This document shows, piece after piece, positions 16,142 through 25,017 of a DNA stretch of 64,000 bases. The translations under genes were made by a program, and so were the position numbers. The stretch covers positions 1 to 64,000 of the forward strand of contig JACKFF010000007.1 of the NCBI GenBank assembly GCA_020632595.1, in the 5' to 3' direction. Source of the DNA: Nitrospiraceae bacterium. Lineage in GTDB: Bacteria; Nitrospirota; Nitrospiria; Nitrospirales; UBA8639. The notes under the pieces are model-generated. The model worked only from the letters and a program-made list of their open reading frames with translations, was not told the DNA's origin and did no database searches. Numbering within the stretch: the first letter of the stretch is position 1; each line of letters opens with the position of its first letter.

Positions 16142-18034
16142 ATGGGGAACACCAAGGACGGCGCTTACTCGGGAAATGGGCAAATCGATAGGGTCCTCAA
16201 GGAACTCATCGCCATACGTACGGATATGGTCGCCGAGACGGCCAGGTCTCTGGCACGTCTCAAAAAGGTTCATACCAATTACCAAGAGAGTGCTCGAAAT
16301 CTACTGCATTATCTTGCCCTCCGGCGCCGGGACCTCCGCCCGTTGCAGTTGCAGTTAGCCGCGTTGGGACTTTCATCCCTCGGGCGGGCCGAGTCACATG
16401 TTCTGGCCACGGTCGATGCAGTTCTTGAAGTTCTACATCGCCTGAGGGGATGTTCTTGGCAGGTGGAGTCGCAAGAGGCGGCAGTGGTTGATTTCCGGCA
16501 TGGGGATCAGCTACTGGCCGAGCACACCGAAGGTCTTTTGGGCCAGGCCACTCCCGAGCGTGGAGTCCGGATTATGGTCACCATGCCCGCCGAGGCGGCG
16601 AGTGAGTACACTCTCGTTCACAATCTGCTCCAGCAAGGCATGGATTGCATGCGCATCAATTGCGCCCATGACGACGCCCCAGCGTGGTTGCGGATGATCG
16701 AGCATCTGAGGCGAGCCGAACACTCTTTGGGACGATCCTGCCGGATTGTCATGGACCTGGCTGGGCCGAAGTTGCGTACCGGGCCGATTGAGCCGGGTCA
16801 GGCCGTGGTCAGGATTCGTCCCCGCCGCGATGTGTATGGGCGTGTCATCGAGCCTGCGCGGGTGTGGCTGACCGCGGAGTCTTCTCCTTCCCCGCCACCC
16901 TTGCCGGCAGATGCTTCCCTACCAGTTCCGGCTACTTGGCTGACCGGCCTGCGCTCTGGCGAGCAGGTGAAACTCACTGATGCCCGGAATTCCAGAAGGA
17001 TCTTTACTGTCGTTGATGTGACCGGTAATGGGTGCTGGGTGGAGGCAACCAAGACGACTTATGTTGTCCCGGGCACGGTTCTGCATCACGAGCGCGGTCT
17101 AGCGAATGGAAAAGACTGTAAGGCCTCTGTGGGCGAGCTTCCACCTCGTGAGAACGCCATCTCTTTGCGGCAAGGCGACGTACTCATCTTGAGCCGGGAC
17201 CTTCAGGCTGGCCATCCGGAAACCTACGACAGTGGGGGAAAGGTTTTGGCCCCCGCCGTGATCGGTTGCACGATTCCGGAGGTTCTCGAGAACGTCCGAC
17301 CTGGGGAATCAATCTGGTTTGACGATGGTAGGATCGGCGGGGTTATCGAGAAGGTTGAGGATATGCGTGTTTTTGTTCGAGTGACTTACCCACGCCTGCG
17401 GACTGAGAAGTTGCGAGCCGATAAGGGCATCAATCTCCCCGACAGTGACCTTCACCTGTCGGCTATGACCTCCAAGGACGTGGCGGATTTGTCCTTTGTG
17501 GCCAAGCATGCCGATATTGTGGAGTTATCTTTTGCCAATTCGGTCAGAGATGTGGAAATGCTCCAGAGGCATCTAGGTCGCTTCGGGAATCGGCAGCCTG
17601 CCATCGTATTGAAAATCGAAACGCGTCGGGGTTTCGAGAACTTACCGGACATGTTGCTTGCGGCCATGCGGGGTGCGTATTGCGGCGTGATGATCGCCCG
17701 TGGGGATCTGGCCGTTGAATGCGGATTTGAACGTCTCGCGGAAGTTCAAGAGGAAATCCTTTGGATTTGTGAGGCCGCTCATGTTCCGGTGATTTGGGCT
17801 ACCCAAGTGTTGGAAAACCTTGCCAAGGAAGGGATGCCGTCCCGCGCTGAGATCACGGATGCGGCTATGGGACATCGAGCTGAGTGTGTCATGCTCAACA
17901 AAGGGCCCTATATAGTCAACGCGGTATGTGTTTTGGACGGTATTCTTCGGCGTATGCAGGCGCACCAGGCCAAAAAGCGGGCCATGCTTAGGGAGCTGCG
18001 ATTGGCCCATGCGTTGCCGAATGAAATCTTATGA
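16142..18034 (+). CDS. Pyruvate kinase-like protein with long N-terminal extension
   Basis: Encodes 630 residues, while ordinary bacterial pyruvate kinase has about 470-480. The first 140 or so residues form an alpha-helical extension of unknown role. From about 141 comes a pyruvate kinase barrel: GVRIMVTMPAEAASEYTLV, MDCMRINCAHD (substrate Arg and Asn), MDLAGPKLRTG, an enlarged B domain, VLKIETRRGFENL with the catalytic Lys and metal Glu, MIARGDLAVECGFERLAEVQEE with the metal Asp, WATQVLENLAKEGMPSRAEITDAA with the catalytic Thr. The usual C-terminal allosteric domain is missing, and the end diverges (MLNKGPYIVNAV). Core catalytic residues are kept, so phosphoenolpyruvate-linked activity is possible, but regulation would be unlike classical Pyk. 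It separates phoBR from pst. Confidence 0.8.
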   Translation: MGNTKDGAYSGNGQIDRVLKELIAIRTDMVAETARSLARLKKVHTNYQESARNLLHYLALRRRDLRPLQLQLAALGLSSLGRAESHVLATVDAVLEVLHRLRGCSWQVESQEAAVVDFRHGDQLLAEHTEGLLGQATPERGVRIMVTMPAEAASEYTLVHNLLQQGMDCMRINCAHDDAPAWLRMIEHLRRAEHSLGRSCRIVMDLAGPKLRTGPIEPGQAVVRIRPRRDVYGRVIEPARVWLTAESSPSPPPLPADASLPVPATWLTGLRSGEQVKLTDARNSRRIFTVVDVTGNGCWVEATKTTYVVPGTVLHHERGLANGKDCKASVGELPPRENAISLRQGDVLILSRDLQAGHPETYDSGGKVLAPAVIGCTIPEVLENVRPGESIWFDDGRIGGVIEKVEDMRVFVRVTYPRLRTEKLRADKGINLPDSDLHLSAMTSKDVADLSFVAKHADIVELSFANSVRDVEMLQRHLGRFGNRQPAIVLKIETRRGFENLPDMLLAAMRGAYCGVMIARGDLAVECGFERLAEVQEEILWICEAAHVPVIWATQVLENLAKEGMPSRAEITDAAMGHRAECVMLNKGPYIVNAVCVLDGILRRMQAHQAKKRAMLRELRLAHALPNEIL

Positions 18035-18603
18035 GGCTTTCTGCTGCCACGGGTGAAACTTTCGACAGCAAACTAAGGGGTGTCCCGCGCTGTTTTTAAA
18101 AAAGCAATATCTAAACGAAACGAATTGAGAAAAAGAGGTTTTGAGTCGCTTCTCGACCGATAGGCACAAAGGCCGAGGTGACTCCCTCCGCGTATGCTCC
18201 CAGGAAATTTTGGTTTTTTGAAGACCCTGCCGCCAGTTTGTTGGCAAAAGGCCTTTTGCATAGCGACTCCCCAGCCCATGTTTGAGGATTTTTCATGAAG
18301 GATCCGTTTCGAAGAGGTCGGTACCAACTATCAAAAAATGATTTGAGAGACGGAAGTGGATTGTTGGCATTTTTACTTCCAAGATCTCTCAAATAACCTT
18401 TTGGTAGATTCTGAGTTTCTTCTTCTGAAATCTTATCGCTTGGGATGTTCTTCCCTCATTCATTTTAAAACGTTACACAGTTGTAACCCGAACCTCACAG
18501 AGGTGAAATAGTCATTCGCTAGGATTCGATGGCAGGGTTAAATAATCAGACTGCCGAGCTTTGGAACTGTCTCAACGTGAGACGACAATGACGGGAGAAG
18601 CCC
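18035..18603. other. 569 bp intergenic region upstream of the pst cluster
   Basis: No accepted gene; minus-strand frames here have no domains. The distal part carries a Pho-box-like element at 18470-18487 (separate entry). The rest is AT-rich with short T-runs and no recognised feature. Confidence 0.4.
18470..18487 (+). promoter_or_regulatory. Candidate Pho box 1
   Basis: Two 7-mers ACGTTAC and TTGTAAC are separated by ACAG, giving the 11-bp period of a PhoB site (enteric model: two CTGTCAT units with 4-bp spacer). The core GTTACA-CAGT-TGTAAC is also a perfect palindrome. It lies 117 bp before the ATG of the small gene at 18604, the first gene leading into pst. Confidence 0.5.
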
Positions 18604-18915
18604 ATGGGAACCAAAAGCACAGAATGGATTACTCCGGTTGATGTGGAACGGAAAGATCATGATCAGGTGTTAGCGGTTATTTCTGCCAGTCCGGGGGTGA
18701 CGATAGAAGCTCTTTTGGAGCATTTGCCATGGATGCGGTGGGGGCATTTATTTTCCATCCTTGGGGAATGCCTGCAAGAAGGGTCGGTAATCTTGTGCCA
18801 GAAGGAGTTTCAATTTGAAGTCCGGGCCATTCATTCGTCGTCAAGCGGACACGAGGAGGATGTCCTGACGGGCTCTATGCCGTCAAAATCGGGAGATCGG
18901 TGGATGGGTATTTAA
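18604..18915 (+). CDS. Small conserved-looking protein upstream of pstS
   Basis: Encodes 103 residues; ATG 18604 has GGGAG 8 bp upstream. The sequence (VLAVISASPGVTIEALLEHLPWMRWGHLFSILGECLQEGSVILCQKEFQFEVR) looks like a small winged-helix fold: a helix-turn-helix followed by a beta-hairpin wing. No signal peptide or membrane segment. It sits between two candidate Pho boxes, 77 bp before pstS, so it is probably part of the phosphate regulon and might be a small regulator. No named family was recognised. Confidence 0.65.
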   Translation: MGTKSTEWITPVDVERKDHDQVLAVISASPGVTIEALLEHLPWMRWGHLFSILGECLQEGSVILCQKEFQFEVRAIHSSSSGHEEDVLTGSMPSKSGDRWMGI

Positions 18916-18920
18916 CACGT

Positions 18921-18938
18921 TCGTAACATTGCCGTTAC
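18921..18938 (+). promoter_or_regulatory. Candidate Pho box 2 (pstS)
   Basis: TCGTAAC and CCGTTAC separated by ATTG form a direct repeat with 11-bp period, matching the architecture of a PhoB site. Located 55 bp upstream of the pstS start. A possible -10 element TACACT lies at 18960-18965. Confidence 0.6.
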
Positions 18939-18992
18939 ATAGAGGAAACCTGTTAGACCTACACTATTTATTCACTTGAGGAGGCACGATTG

Positions 18993-20006
18993 ATGAAACA
19001 CAATCAGAAACGAAGGCAAATGTGGGTGTTGCGCTTGGGCATAGGACTGTTCCTGGGTTGGACCGGGACCGCGATCCTCGGGGTTTCTCCAGTTTTGGCT
19101 AAGGATGAGATGGAAGATCCCAATTGGGTGAATTATGCCAAGGTGAGTGGCGTATCCGGAAATCTCAATAGCATTGGCTCGGATACCCTGAATAATCTTA
19201 TGACGCTGTGGGCTGAAGGATTCCGGAAGCAATATCCGAATGTCAAAATTCAAATTGAGGGAAAAGGATCAAGCACCGCTCCCCCTGCTCTCATTGAAGG
19301 AACGGCTCAATTGGGGCCGATGTCTCGTAAAATGAAGGGGAAAGAAATCGATGCCTTTGAGTCGAAGTTTGGTTATAAACCTACCGCCTTTCCTGTTGCG
19401 ATCGATGCGTTGGCGGTCTATGTCAATAAGGATAATCCCATTCAAGGGATGACGATAGAGCAAGTCGACGCGGTGTTTTCCAAGACCCGGCAGCACGGAT
19501 ATAAGGAAAACCTTACTAGTTGGGGCCAATTGGGCTTAACCGGCATGTTCGCCGATATGCCGATCAGCATCTATGGCCGGAATTCGGCGTCTGGGACCTA
19601 TGGGTTTTTCAAAGAAGTGGTGCTGGAAAATGGTGATTATAAAGATGAAGTGAAGGAACAGCCCGGTTCGGCTTCTGTCGTGCAAGGGGTGACTGAGGAT
19701 CAGGCAGGGATCGGATATAGCGGTATTGGATATCGAACTTCTAGTGTCCATGCGCTTCCTCTTTCTATGAAGGCAGGGCAATCCTTTGTGGAGCCCACCT
19801 ATGAAAATGCCACCAAGGGGGAGTACCCCTTGTCACGATATTTGTTTGTGTATGTGAACAAAGCTCCCAATCAACCGTTGTCGCCGATTGTTCGAGAATT
19901 TTTGAAATATGTGTATAGCCGTGAAGGACAGAAGGTCGTCATTAAAGATGGCTACTTCCCCATTTCGGAAAAGATTATTGGGAAACAGTCGGAGCACCTC
20001 AAGTAG
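18993..20006 (+). CDS. pstS: Phosphate-binding protein PstS
   Basis: Encodes 337 residues from ATG 18993, 8 bp after GAGGAGG; a TTG three bases earlier is less likely. A signal peptide covers about 1-36 (hydrophobic LGIGLFLGWTGTAILGV, cleavage after VLA). The mature protein binds phosphate in the periplasm and hands it to PstC/PstA. Phosphate-loop blocks are visible: SIGSDTLNNLMTLWAEGF, EGKGSSTAPPALIEGTAQLGPMSR, and GRNSASGTYGFFKEVVL with its Ser/Gly phosphate contacts. First structural gene of pstSCAB-phoU, preceded by a candidate Pho box and followed by a hairpin that may set its higher expression. Confidence 0.95.
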   Translation: MKHNQKRRQMWVLRLGIGLFLGWTGTAILGVSPVLAKDEMEDPNWVNYAKVSGVSGNLNSIGSDTLNNLMTLWAEGFRKQYPNVKIQIEGKGSSTAPPALIEGTAQLGPMSRKMKGKEIDAFESKFGYKPTAFPVAIDALAVYVNKDNPIQGMTIEQVDAVFSKTRQHGYKENLTSWGQLGLTGMFADMPISIYGRNSASGTYGFFKEVVLENGDYKDEVKEQPGSASVVQGVTEDQAGIGYSGIGYRTSSVHALPLSMKAGQSFVEPTYENATKGEYPLSRYLFVYVNKAPNQPLSPIVREFLKYVYSREGQKVVIKDGYFPISEKIIGKQSEHLK

Positions 20007-20023
20007 GAATATCCCAAGGAACA

Positions 20024-20066
20024 ACCTGACCGCCTCCCGGAGAAACCTTTTGGAGAGCGGTCGGGT
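20024..20066 (+). terminator. Hairpin in the pstS-pstC gap (partial terminator/mRNA stabiliser)
   Basis: ACCTGACCGCCTCC (20024-20037) pairs with GGAGAGCGGTCGGGT (20052-20066), with one bulge and one mismatch around a 14-nt loop. It follows the pstS stop by 18 bp and has no long T-run. Such hairpins between a binding-protein gene and its permease genes usually protect or partly terminate mRNA, so that PstS is made in excess. Confidence 0.55.
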
Positions 20067-20119
20067 GTTCTGATATTATTTCAGCCCTGTTTCTCATTTC
20101 CCCTTCCCAACGATCACAC

Positions 20120-22423
20120 ATGATGCCACCCGTATCTTCCTCCTCCTCTTTGGAATCTAATAGACCATCATTGGTTGGCGCTTCCCATACTGGCACTCGA
20201 AGACGGATCCGTCATCTGTTTGATCGTGTGGCCAAATATGTCGTTGGGGCGGGAGGCCTGGCGACGATTGCCAGTATCCTAGGAATTTTTGTGTATCTGG
20301 TGTGGGAAGTCATTCCTTTGTTTCAACCCGCGACCGTCATTCCTGAACTGACTCTGCCCGTGGCCATTCCCGGGACTCAAGTTTCCGAACAGACTCACAT
20401 CATGGTGGGGATTGATGAATACCGTGAAATTCCATTTATTTTGGAAGGGAAGCAGCTCAAATTTCTTTCCCTACCCAATGGCACTCCCATGCCTGAGGCG
20501 GGAGGGGAGTTGTCGATCGAAGGTGAGCCGACGTCTGTGGTGCGTGTCGGATTAAAAGGCCATACACTTAGTGTTGGGACCGATCGGGGACTCGTTTACC
20601 TGGTCAAGATACTGTATCGCTCGGATTTCCAAGGGGATCAACGGACCATTCTCCCGAGTGTGAAGGTCAACGATCCTGTGCGGGTGGTTCCTGACGGAAA
20701 AGAGATTATTCTCCATGCGCATGTGACTCGAGGAGATGAATTGCAAACCGTCGTGGCTCTCACCGGAAGCGGGGAGCTTTGGGTGACCAGGATTGAAGAA
20801 CCAGGGGATTTTTCCTTTTCGGATGACGTCGTTGTCACAACCAATCGGCTGGTCCTTCCGCCGAAGGCTCATCTGAGGGCTTTGGCCCTGGATAGTGTGG
20901 GAAAACGATTGGTAGCCGGGACGAACAATGGACATCTCCTCGCATGGGAATGGGAAGGGCAGGGATTTGATGCGTTGCCTCAATCCGTGCCCGTTGGTGC
21001 TGCCGGGGATGGCGTGACTGCTCTCTCATATGTGTTAGGTGAACGAACGTTGGTGGTTGGCACCACCTCTGGTAGCGTGAGTACATGGGCGTTCTCAGCC
21101 GATCAGTCCGGGCCGTCCGGGAAAATCTTGAGAAAAGTCCATACTTTCACTCCTCATGCCCGGTCGGTGACAAGGCTCTCCGTGTCCCAACGGGATAAAG
21201 GATTTCTCACGGCTGATGAGCAGGGAACGGTGTTGCTGCATTATTCCACGACTGGAGAAACGATTTTAGAAATTCCTGGCAGGGGCAAAGCCATCGAATC
21301 GCTACGCTATGCTCCAAAAGCCGATGGGGTGGTATGGTTGGAGGAAGGTGGCACGCTGCAGACCTATGCTATTGATAATCCGCATCCGGAGGTGACGTTC
21401 CAATCCTTATTTTTTCCGGTGACCTATGAAGGCTATGACCGTCCGGAGATGATTTGGCAATCCTCCAGCGGGTCGGATGAGTTTGAGCCGAAATTAGGTC
21501 TCATCCCACTCATGTTTGGGACGTTGAAGGGGACGTTGTATGCCATGGTGTTGGCCATACCTCTTGCGGTCATGGGAGCCATTTATACGGCGATGTTCAT
21601 GCATCCCCATCTTCGAGCTGTGGTGAAGCCGTCTCTGGAATTGATGGCGGCTCTCCCGTCGGTGGTATTGGGCTTTCTCGCGGGCCTCTGGTTTGCTCCT
21701 CTCTTAGAAAAAATTTTCCCTGCGGTGGTGGCTATTGTGGGATTGCTGCCTCTGGTGATTGCCGTTTGTTGTCTGGCGTGGCAATTTGTTCCTATTCGGG
21801 TAAAGCGCTTTGAGGCGTATGGCCTTGATCTGATGGTCATGATGGTCGCCATCGTTCTCACGGTGAGTGCCTGTTTGATGGCCAATCAGTCGATTGAGGG
21901 CTGGTTGTTTGGAGGAAATTTCAAACAATGGTTAATGCAAAATTTGGGATTAACGTATGATCAGCGTAATGCCATTGTCATTAGTTTTGCGATGGGCTTT
22001 GCGGTGATTCCTATTATTTTCAGTATTGCTGAAGATGCCATTGCCAATGTGCCGAGGCAACTTGTTGCCGGATCTCTGGCCCTGGGAGCGACGCGTTGGC
22101 AGACCTTGACCCGGTTAGTTCTCATTTCGGCCAGTCCGGGGATCTTCTCGGCATTGATGATCGGGTTTGGGCGTGCGATAGGCGAAACAATGATTGTGCT
22201 GATGGCCACCGGAAATACCCCGATCATGGATTGGAGCATGTTCAATGGTTTTCGTACGCTATCGGCCAACATTGCAGTGGAAATGCCTGAAGCTCCTCAT
22301 GGCGGGACCCTGTATCGTGTGTTGTTTCTGTCCGGTCTGATTTTGTTTGGCTTCACCTTTACGATCAATACGATTGCCGAAATCGTCCGGCAACGGCTCC
22401 GCCAAAAATATTCTCAGTTTTAA
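20120..22423 (+). CDS. pstC: Phosphate ABC transporter permease PstC with large N-terminal propeller domain
   Basis: Encodes 767 residues; classical PstC has about 320. After TM1 (about 42-65) comes an insert of roughly 400 residues with WD40-like repeats (VRVGLKGHTLSVGTDRGLVYLV, LVAGTNNGHLLAWEWEG, VVGTTSGSVSTWAF, TADEQGTVLLHY), probably a periplasmic beta-propeller. The C-terminal third is the permease: GTLKGTLYAMVLAIPLAVMGAIYTAMF, LMAALPSVVLGFLAGLW, and the EAA loop VPRQLVAGSLALGATRWQTLTRLVL that docks PstB. Long PstC of this kind is known in several proteobacteria and Nitrospira. PstA follows 11 bp downstream. No strong ribosome site precedes ATG 20120, so the exact start is less certain. 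Confidence 0.9.
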   Translation: MMPPVSSSSSLESNRPSLVGASHTGTRRRIRHLFDRVAKYVVGAGGLATIASILGIFVYLVWEVIPLFQPATVIPELTLPVAIPGTQVSEQTHIMVGIDEYREIPFILEGKQLKFLSLPNGTPMPEAGGELSIEGEPTSVVRVGLKGHTLSVGTDRGLVYLVKILYRSDFQGDQRTILPSVKVNDPVRVVPDGKEIILHAHVTRGDELQTVVALTGSGELWVTRIEEPGDFSFSDDVVVTTNRLVLPPKAHLRALALDSVGKRLVAGTNNGHLLAWEWEGQGFDALPQSVPVGAAGDGVTALSYVLGERTLVVGTTSGSVSTWAFSADQSGPSGKILRKVHTFTPHARSVTRLSVSQRDKGFLTADEQGTVLLHYSTTGETILEIPGRGKAIESLRYAPKADGVVWLEEGGTLQTYAIDNPHPEVTFQSLFFPVTYEGYDRPEMIWQSSSGSDEFEPKLGLIPLMFGTLKGTLYAMVLAIPLAVMGAIYTAMFMHPHLRAVVKPSLELMAALPSVVLGFLAGLWFAPLLEKIFPAVVAIVGLLPLVIAVCCLAWQFVPIRVKRFEAYGLDLMVMMVAIVLTVSACLMANQSIEGWLFGGNFKQWLMQNLGLTYDQRNAIVISFAMGFAVIPIIFSIAEDAIANVPRQLVAGSLALGATRWQTLTRLVLISASPGIFSALMIGFGRAIGETMIVLMATGNTPIMDWSMFNGFRTLSANIAVEMPEAPHGGTLYRVLFLSGLILFGFTFTINTIAEIVRQRLRQKYSQF

Positions 22424-22434
22424 GTCGAACGGCC

Positions 22435-24066
22435 ATGAAATTTTTCCAACGGTTTTTTGCATCCGGCTCATTATTTATCTGGTTGGCAGGCGGTGCCTTG
22501 GCCTGTTCTCTGCTCATGATCGGCGGTCTGCTAACGATTATTTTTTTTAATGGCATGGGCTATTTTTGGCCGAAGGATCTTGTGCAGTTGACGCTCAAGA
22601 ATGACACCAGGGTACTCGGGGAAATCGTGGATACCCAGCGCATTCCGGAAACCGTCAGTGCAGATTTTCCCCATGGGCAGTCTCGCATCCAATTGAAGGT
22701 GGGCAACCGGGATGTGTACGGACTGGACTTCCGGTGGGTTGATGAAGCCGACATTGCCCAACGGGCCTGGCCTCAGGATGTCATCGCGTTTGAACGACGT
22801 GAGTGGGGGAACTTTTATGGCTGGGTCACGGAAGTGTGGGACGGGGAGACGCGTCTGGCTCAGGGCCGGGAAATTGAATGGGATGTTTGGTATCCCTACC
22901 TGGAGCAGGCCGAAGCTCATCACCAGGACATTCATCATATTGAACGCGATGTAATTGGCGCTATAAACGCTGACATGGAACGCGCGCGCCTGAATCTGAA
23001 GGTTTTGGAATCAAAAGGGAAAATTTCTCAGGATTCAGCCGACATGCTTCAACGGGAGATTCAACAACGGGAAGCGGCCTATCAGGAACAGATCGAACGC
23101 TTGGTGGGGTTGTATGAGCGATTGAACCGGTACCGCATCACCCTTGTTGATGTCACCGGCGAGGAAAAAACATTTCCGTTTGGCGGTATTGTCAAGGCGT
23201 GGCGTCCGAATGCCATGAGTGTATGGGACAAGACCTTGATGTATGTGGAAAACTTCTGGAATGTCTTAACAGATGAGCCACGGGAAGCGAATACCGAAGG
23301 TGGGATCTTTCCGGCAATTTTTGGTACGGTCATGATGGTCTTGGTGATGAGTGTGGTGGTGGTGCCCTTCGGGGTCCTGGCGGCCGTGTATTTAAAGGAA
23401 TATGCCAAGCAGGGTCTGCTGACTCGAATGATCCGGATTGCGGTGAATAATCTTGCAGGGGTTCCGTCAATTGTCTTTGGTGTGTTCGGCCTGGGGTTTT
23501 TTGTCTATGCGGTGGGAGGAACGATTGATCAATTACTGTTTTCTGCCGCGCTGCCGAATCCGACGTTTGGGACCGGGGGAATGTTATGGGCTTCACTGAC
23601 TTTAGCTCTCATGACCGTTCCAGTCGTGATTGTTGCGACGGAAGAAGGATTATCGGCAGTTCCCAGGGAGTATCGGGAAGGGTCGTTGGGGTTGGGCGCG
23701 ACAAAATTTGAATCGCTCATGCGGGTTGTGCTGCCATGCGCCATGCCGGGGATTTTAACCGGATTGATTCTTGCGGTGTCCCGGGCTACGGGGGAAGTGG
23801 CGCCACTCATGTTAACCGGCGTGGTCAAACTTGCTCCGGCCCTGCCGGTTGATAGTCAGTTTCCTTTTCTGCATCTTGATCGAAAATTTATGCATTTGGG
23901 ATTTCATATCTATGATGTGGGATTTCAATCCCCTAACGTGGAGGCGGCAAAACCCATGGTCTACGTCACGACCCTGGTCCTGGTTCTGGTCGTCCTTCTT
24001 TTGAACATGACGGCAATTGCGCTCCGGACCCGGATGCGAAAGCGCTATGCTGGTGCTTCGGTCTAA
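22435..24066 (+). CDS. pstA: Phosphate ABC transporter permease PstA, long form
   Basis: Encodes 543 residues, against about 290 for classical PstA. TM1 at about 15-37 is followed by a periplasmic insert of about 240 residues, with a predicted coiled coil near 160-220 (Glu/Gln-rich, QREIQQREAAYQEQIERL). The permease core starts near 290: GTVMMVLVMSVVVVPFGVLAAVYLKEYA, NNLAGVPSIVFGVFGLGFF, and the EAA loop VPREYREGSLGLGATKFESLMRVVLP. The long PstA matches the long PstC, suggesting that both extra domains meet in the periplasm. pstB follows 13 bp after the stop. Confidence 0.93.
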   Translation: MKFFQRFFASGSLFIWLAGGALACSLLMIGGLLTIIFFNGMGYFWPKDLVQLTLKNDTRVLGEIVDTQRIPETVSADFPHGQSRIQLKVGNRDVYGLDFRWVDEADIAQRAWPQDVIAFERREWGNFYGWVTEVWDGETRLAQGREIEWDVWYPYLEQAEAHHQDIHHIERDVIGAINADMERARLNLKVLESKGKISQDSADMLQREIQQREAAYQEQIERLVGLYERLNRYRITLVDVTGEEKTFPFGGIVKAWRPNAMSVWDKTLMYVENFWNVLTDEPREANTEGGIFPAIFGTVMMVLVMSVVVVPFGVLAAVYLKEYAKQGLLTRMIRIAVNNLAGVPSIVFGVFGLGFFVYAVGGTIDQLLFSAALPNPTFGTGGMLWASLTLALMTVPVVIVATEEGLSAVPREYREGSLGLGATKFESLMRVVLPCAMPGILTGLILAVSRATGEVAPLMLTGVVKLAPALPVDSQFPFLHLDRKFMHLGFHIYDVGFQSPNVEAAKPMVYVTTLVLVLVVLLLNMTAIALRTRMRKRYAGASV

Positions 24067-24079
24067 ATGAGGTACAATT

Positions 24080-24988
24080 ATGGAAATCAAGCAGAATTTT
24101 CTGGAACAATCTATGCCTCTGGTCAAGACCTCCGGGGCAAAGCCTCTGAGGCTGGTGGTTGAAACAAGGCAGACGGATCCCATGAAGAAGACGTTTGTAG
24201 AATCCGAAATGGCTCAACATTCATTGACGGATGGACCTGCGAAAATCATCATTCAGGATATGAACTTTTACTACGGAAATGTTCAGGCTCTCAAATGTGT
24301 GAATATGACCGTTCCCGCCAATAAAGTGACGGCATTTATCGGACCTTCAGGTTGCGGGAAATCAACTCTCTTGCGTTGTCTCAATCGTCTCAATGATCTG
24401 GTCGATGGCGCCAGAGTCGAAGGAACCATTCTTCTGGATGAGGAAAACATTTATCGACCTGAAGTCGATGCGACCGATCTTCGAACCCGGGTTGGTATGG
24501 TCTTCCAGAAGATTAATCCGTTTCCGAAAACAGTCTGGCAGAATGTGGCCTATGGCCCGCAATTGCAGAAGATCCGCAAACGTGCCATTCTTGACGAAAT
24601 CGTTGAAGCAAGTCTTCAGGGAGCAGGGTTGTGGGATGAGGTCAAAGATCGATTGCATACCAGCGCCTTGGGCTTGTCGGGAGGTCAACAACAACGACTC
24701 TGTATTGCGAGGGCACTTGCGGTGAATCCAGAAGTGTTGTTAATGGATGAACCGTGTTCCGCACTGGATCCGATCTCCACCGGGAGGATTGAAGAACTTC
24801 TGCATTCGTTAAAAGAGCGGCTCACGGTTGTTATTGTGACACATAATATGCAACAGGCTGCCCGAGTCTCTGATTTGACAGGATTCTTCTTGTTAGGGGA
24901 ATTAATCGAATTCGATGGAACCAGGAAAATTTTCACCAATCCGGGCGATTCCCGAACGGAAGATTATGTGACGGGGCGGTTCGGCTGA
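24080..24988 (+). CDS. pstB: Phosphate ABC transporter ATPase PstB
   Basis: Encodes 302 residues; about 45 more than usual at the N-terminus, so a start at a later Met (residue 35 or 44) is possible, though ATG 24080 has a GAGG nearby. Walker A FIGPSGCGKSTLLRCLNRLND, signature LSGGQQQRLCIARAL, Walker B VLLMDEPCSALDPIS and the switch His in VIVTHNMQQAARVSD are all present. It powers phosphate import through PstCA and contacts PhoU and PhoR in the signalling complex. Between pstA and phoU in the same operon. Confidence 0.95.
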   Translation: MEIKQNFLEQSMPLVKTSGAKPLRLVVETRQTDPMKKTFVESEMAQHSLTDGPAKIIIQDMNFYYGNVQALKCVNMTVPANKVTAFIGPSGCGKSTLLRCLNRLNDLVDGARVEGTILLDEENIYRPEVDATDLRTRVGMVFQKINPFPKTVWQNVAYGPQLQKIRKRAILDEIVEASLQGAGLWDEVKDRLHTSALGLSGGQQQRLCIARALAVNPEVLLMDEPCSALDPISTGRIEELLHSLKERLTVVIVTHNMQQAARVSDLTGFFLLGELIEFDGTRKIFTNPGDSRTEDYVTGRFG

Positions 24989-25017
24989 TTTCCGGTAGAC
25001 CGGTATAAAGGATCACG

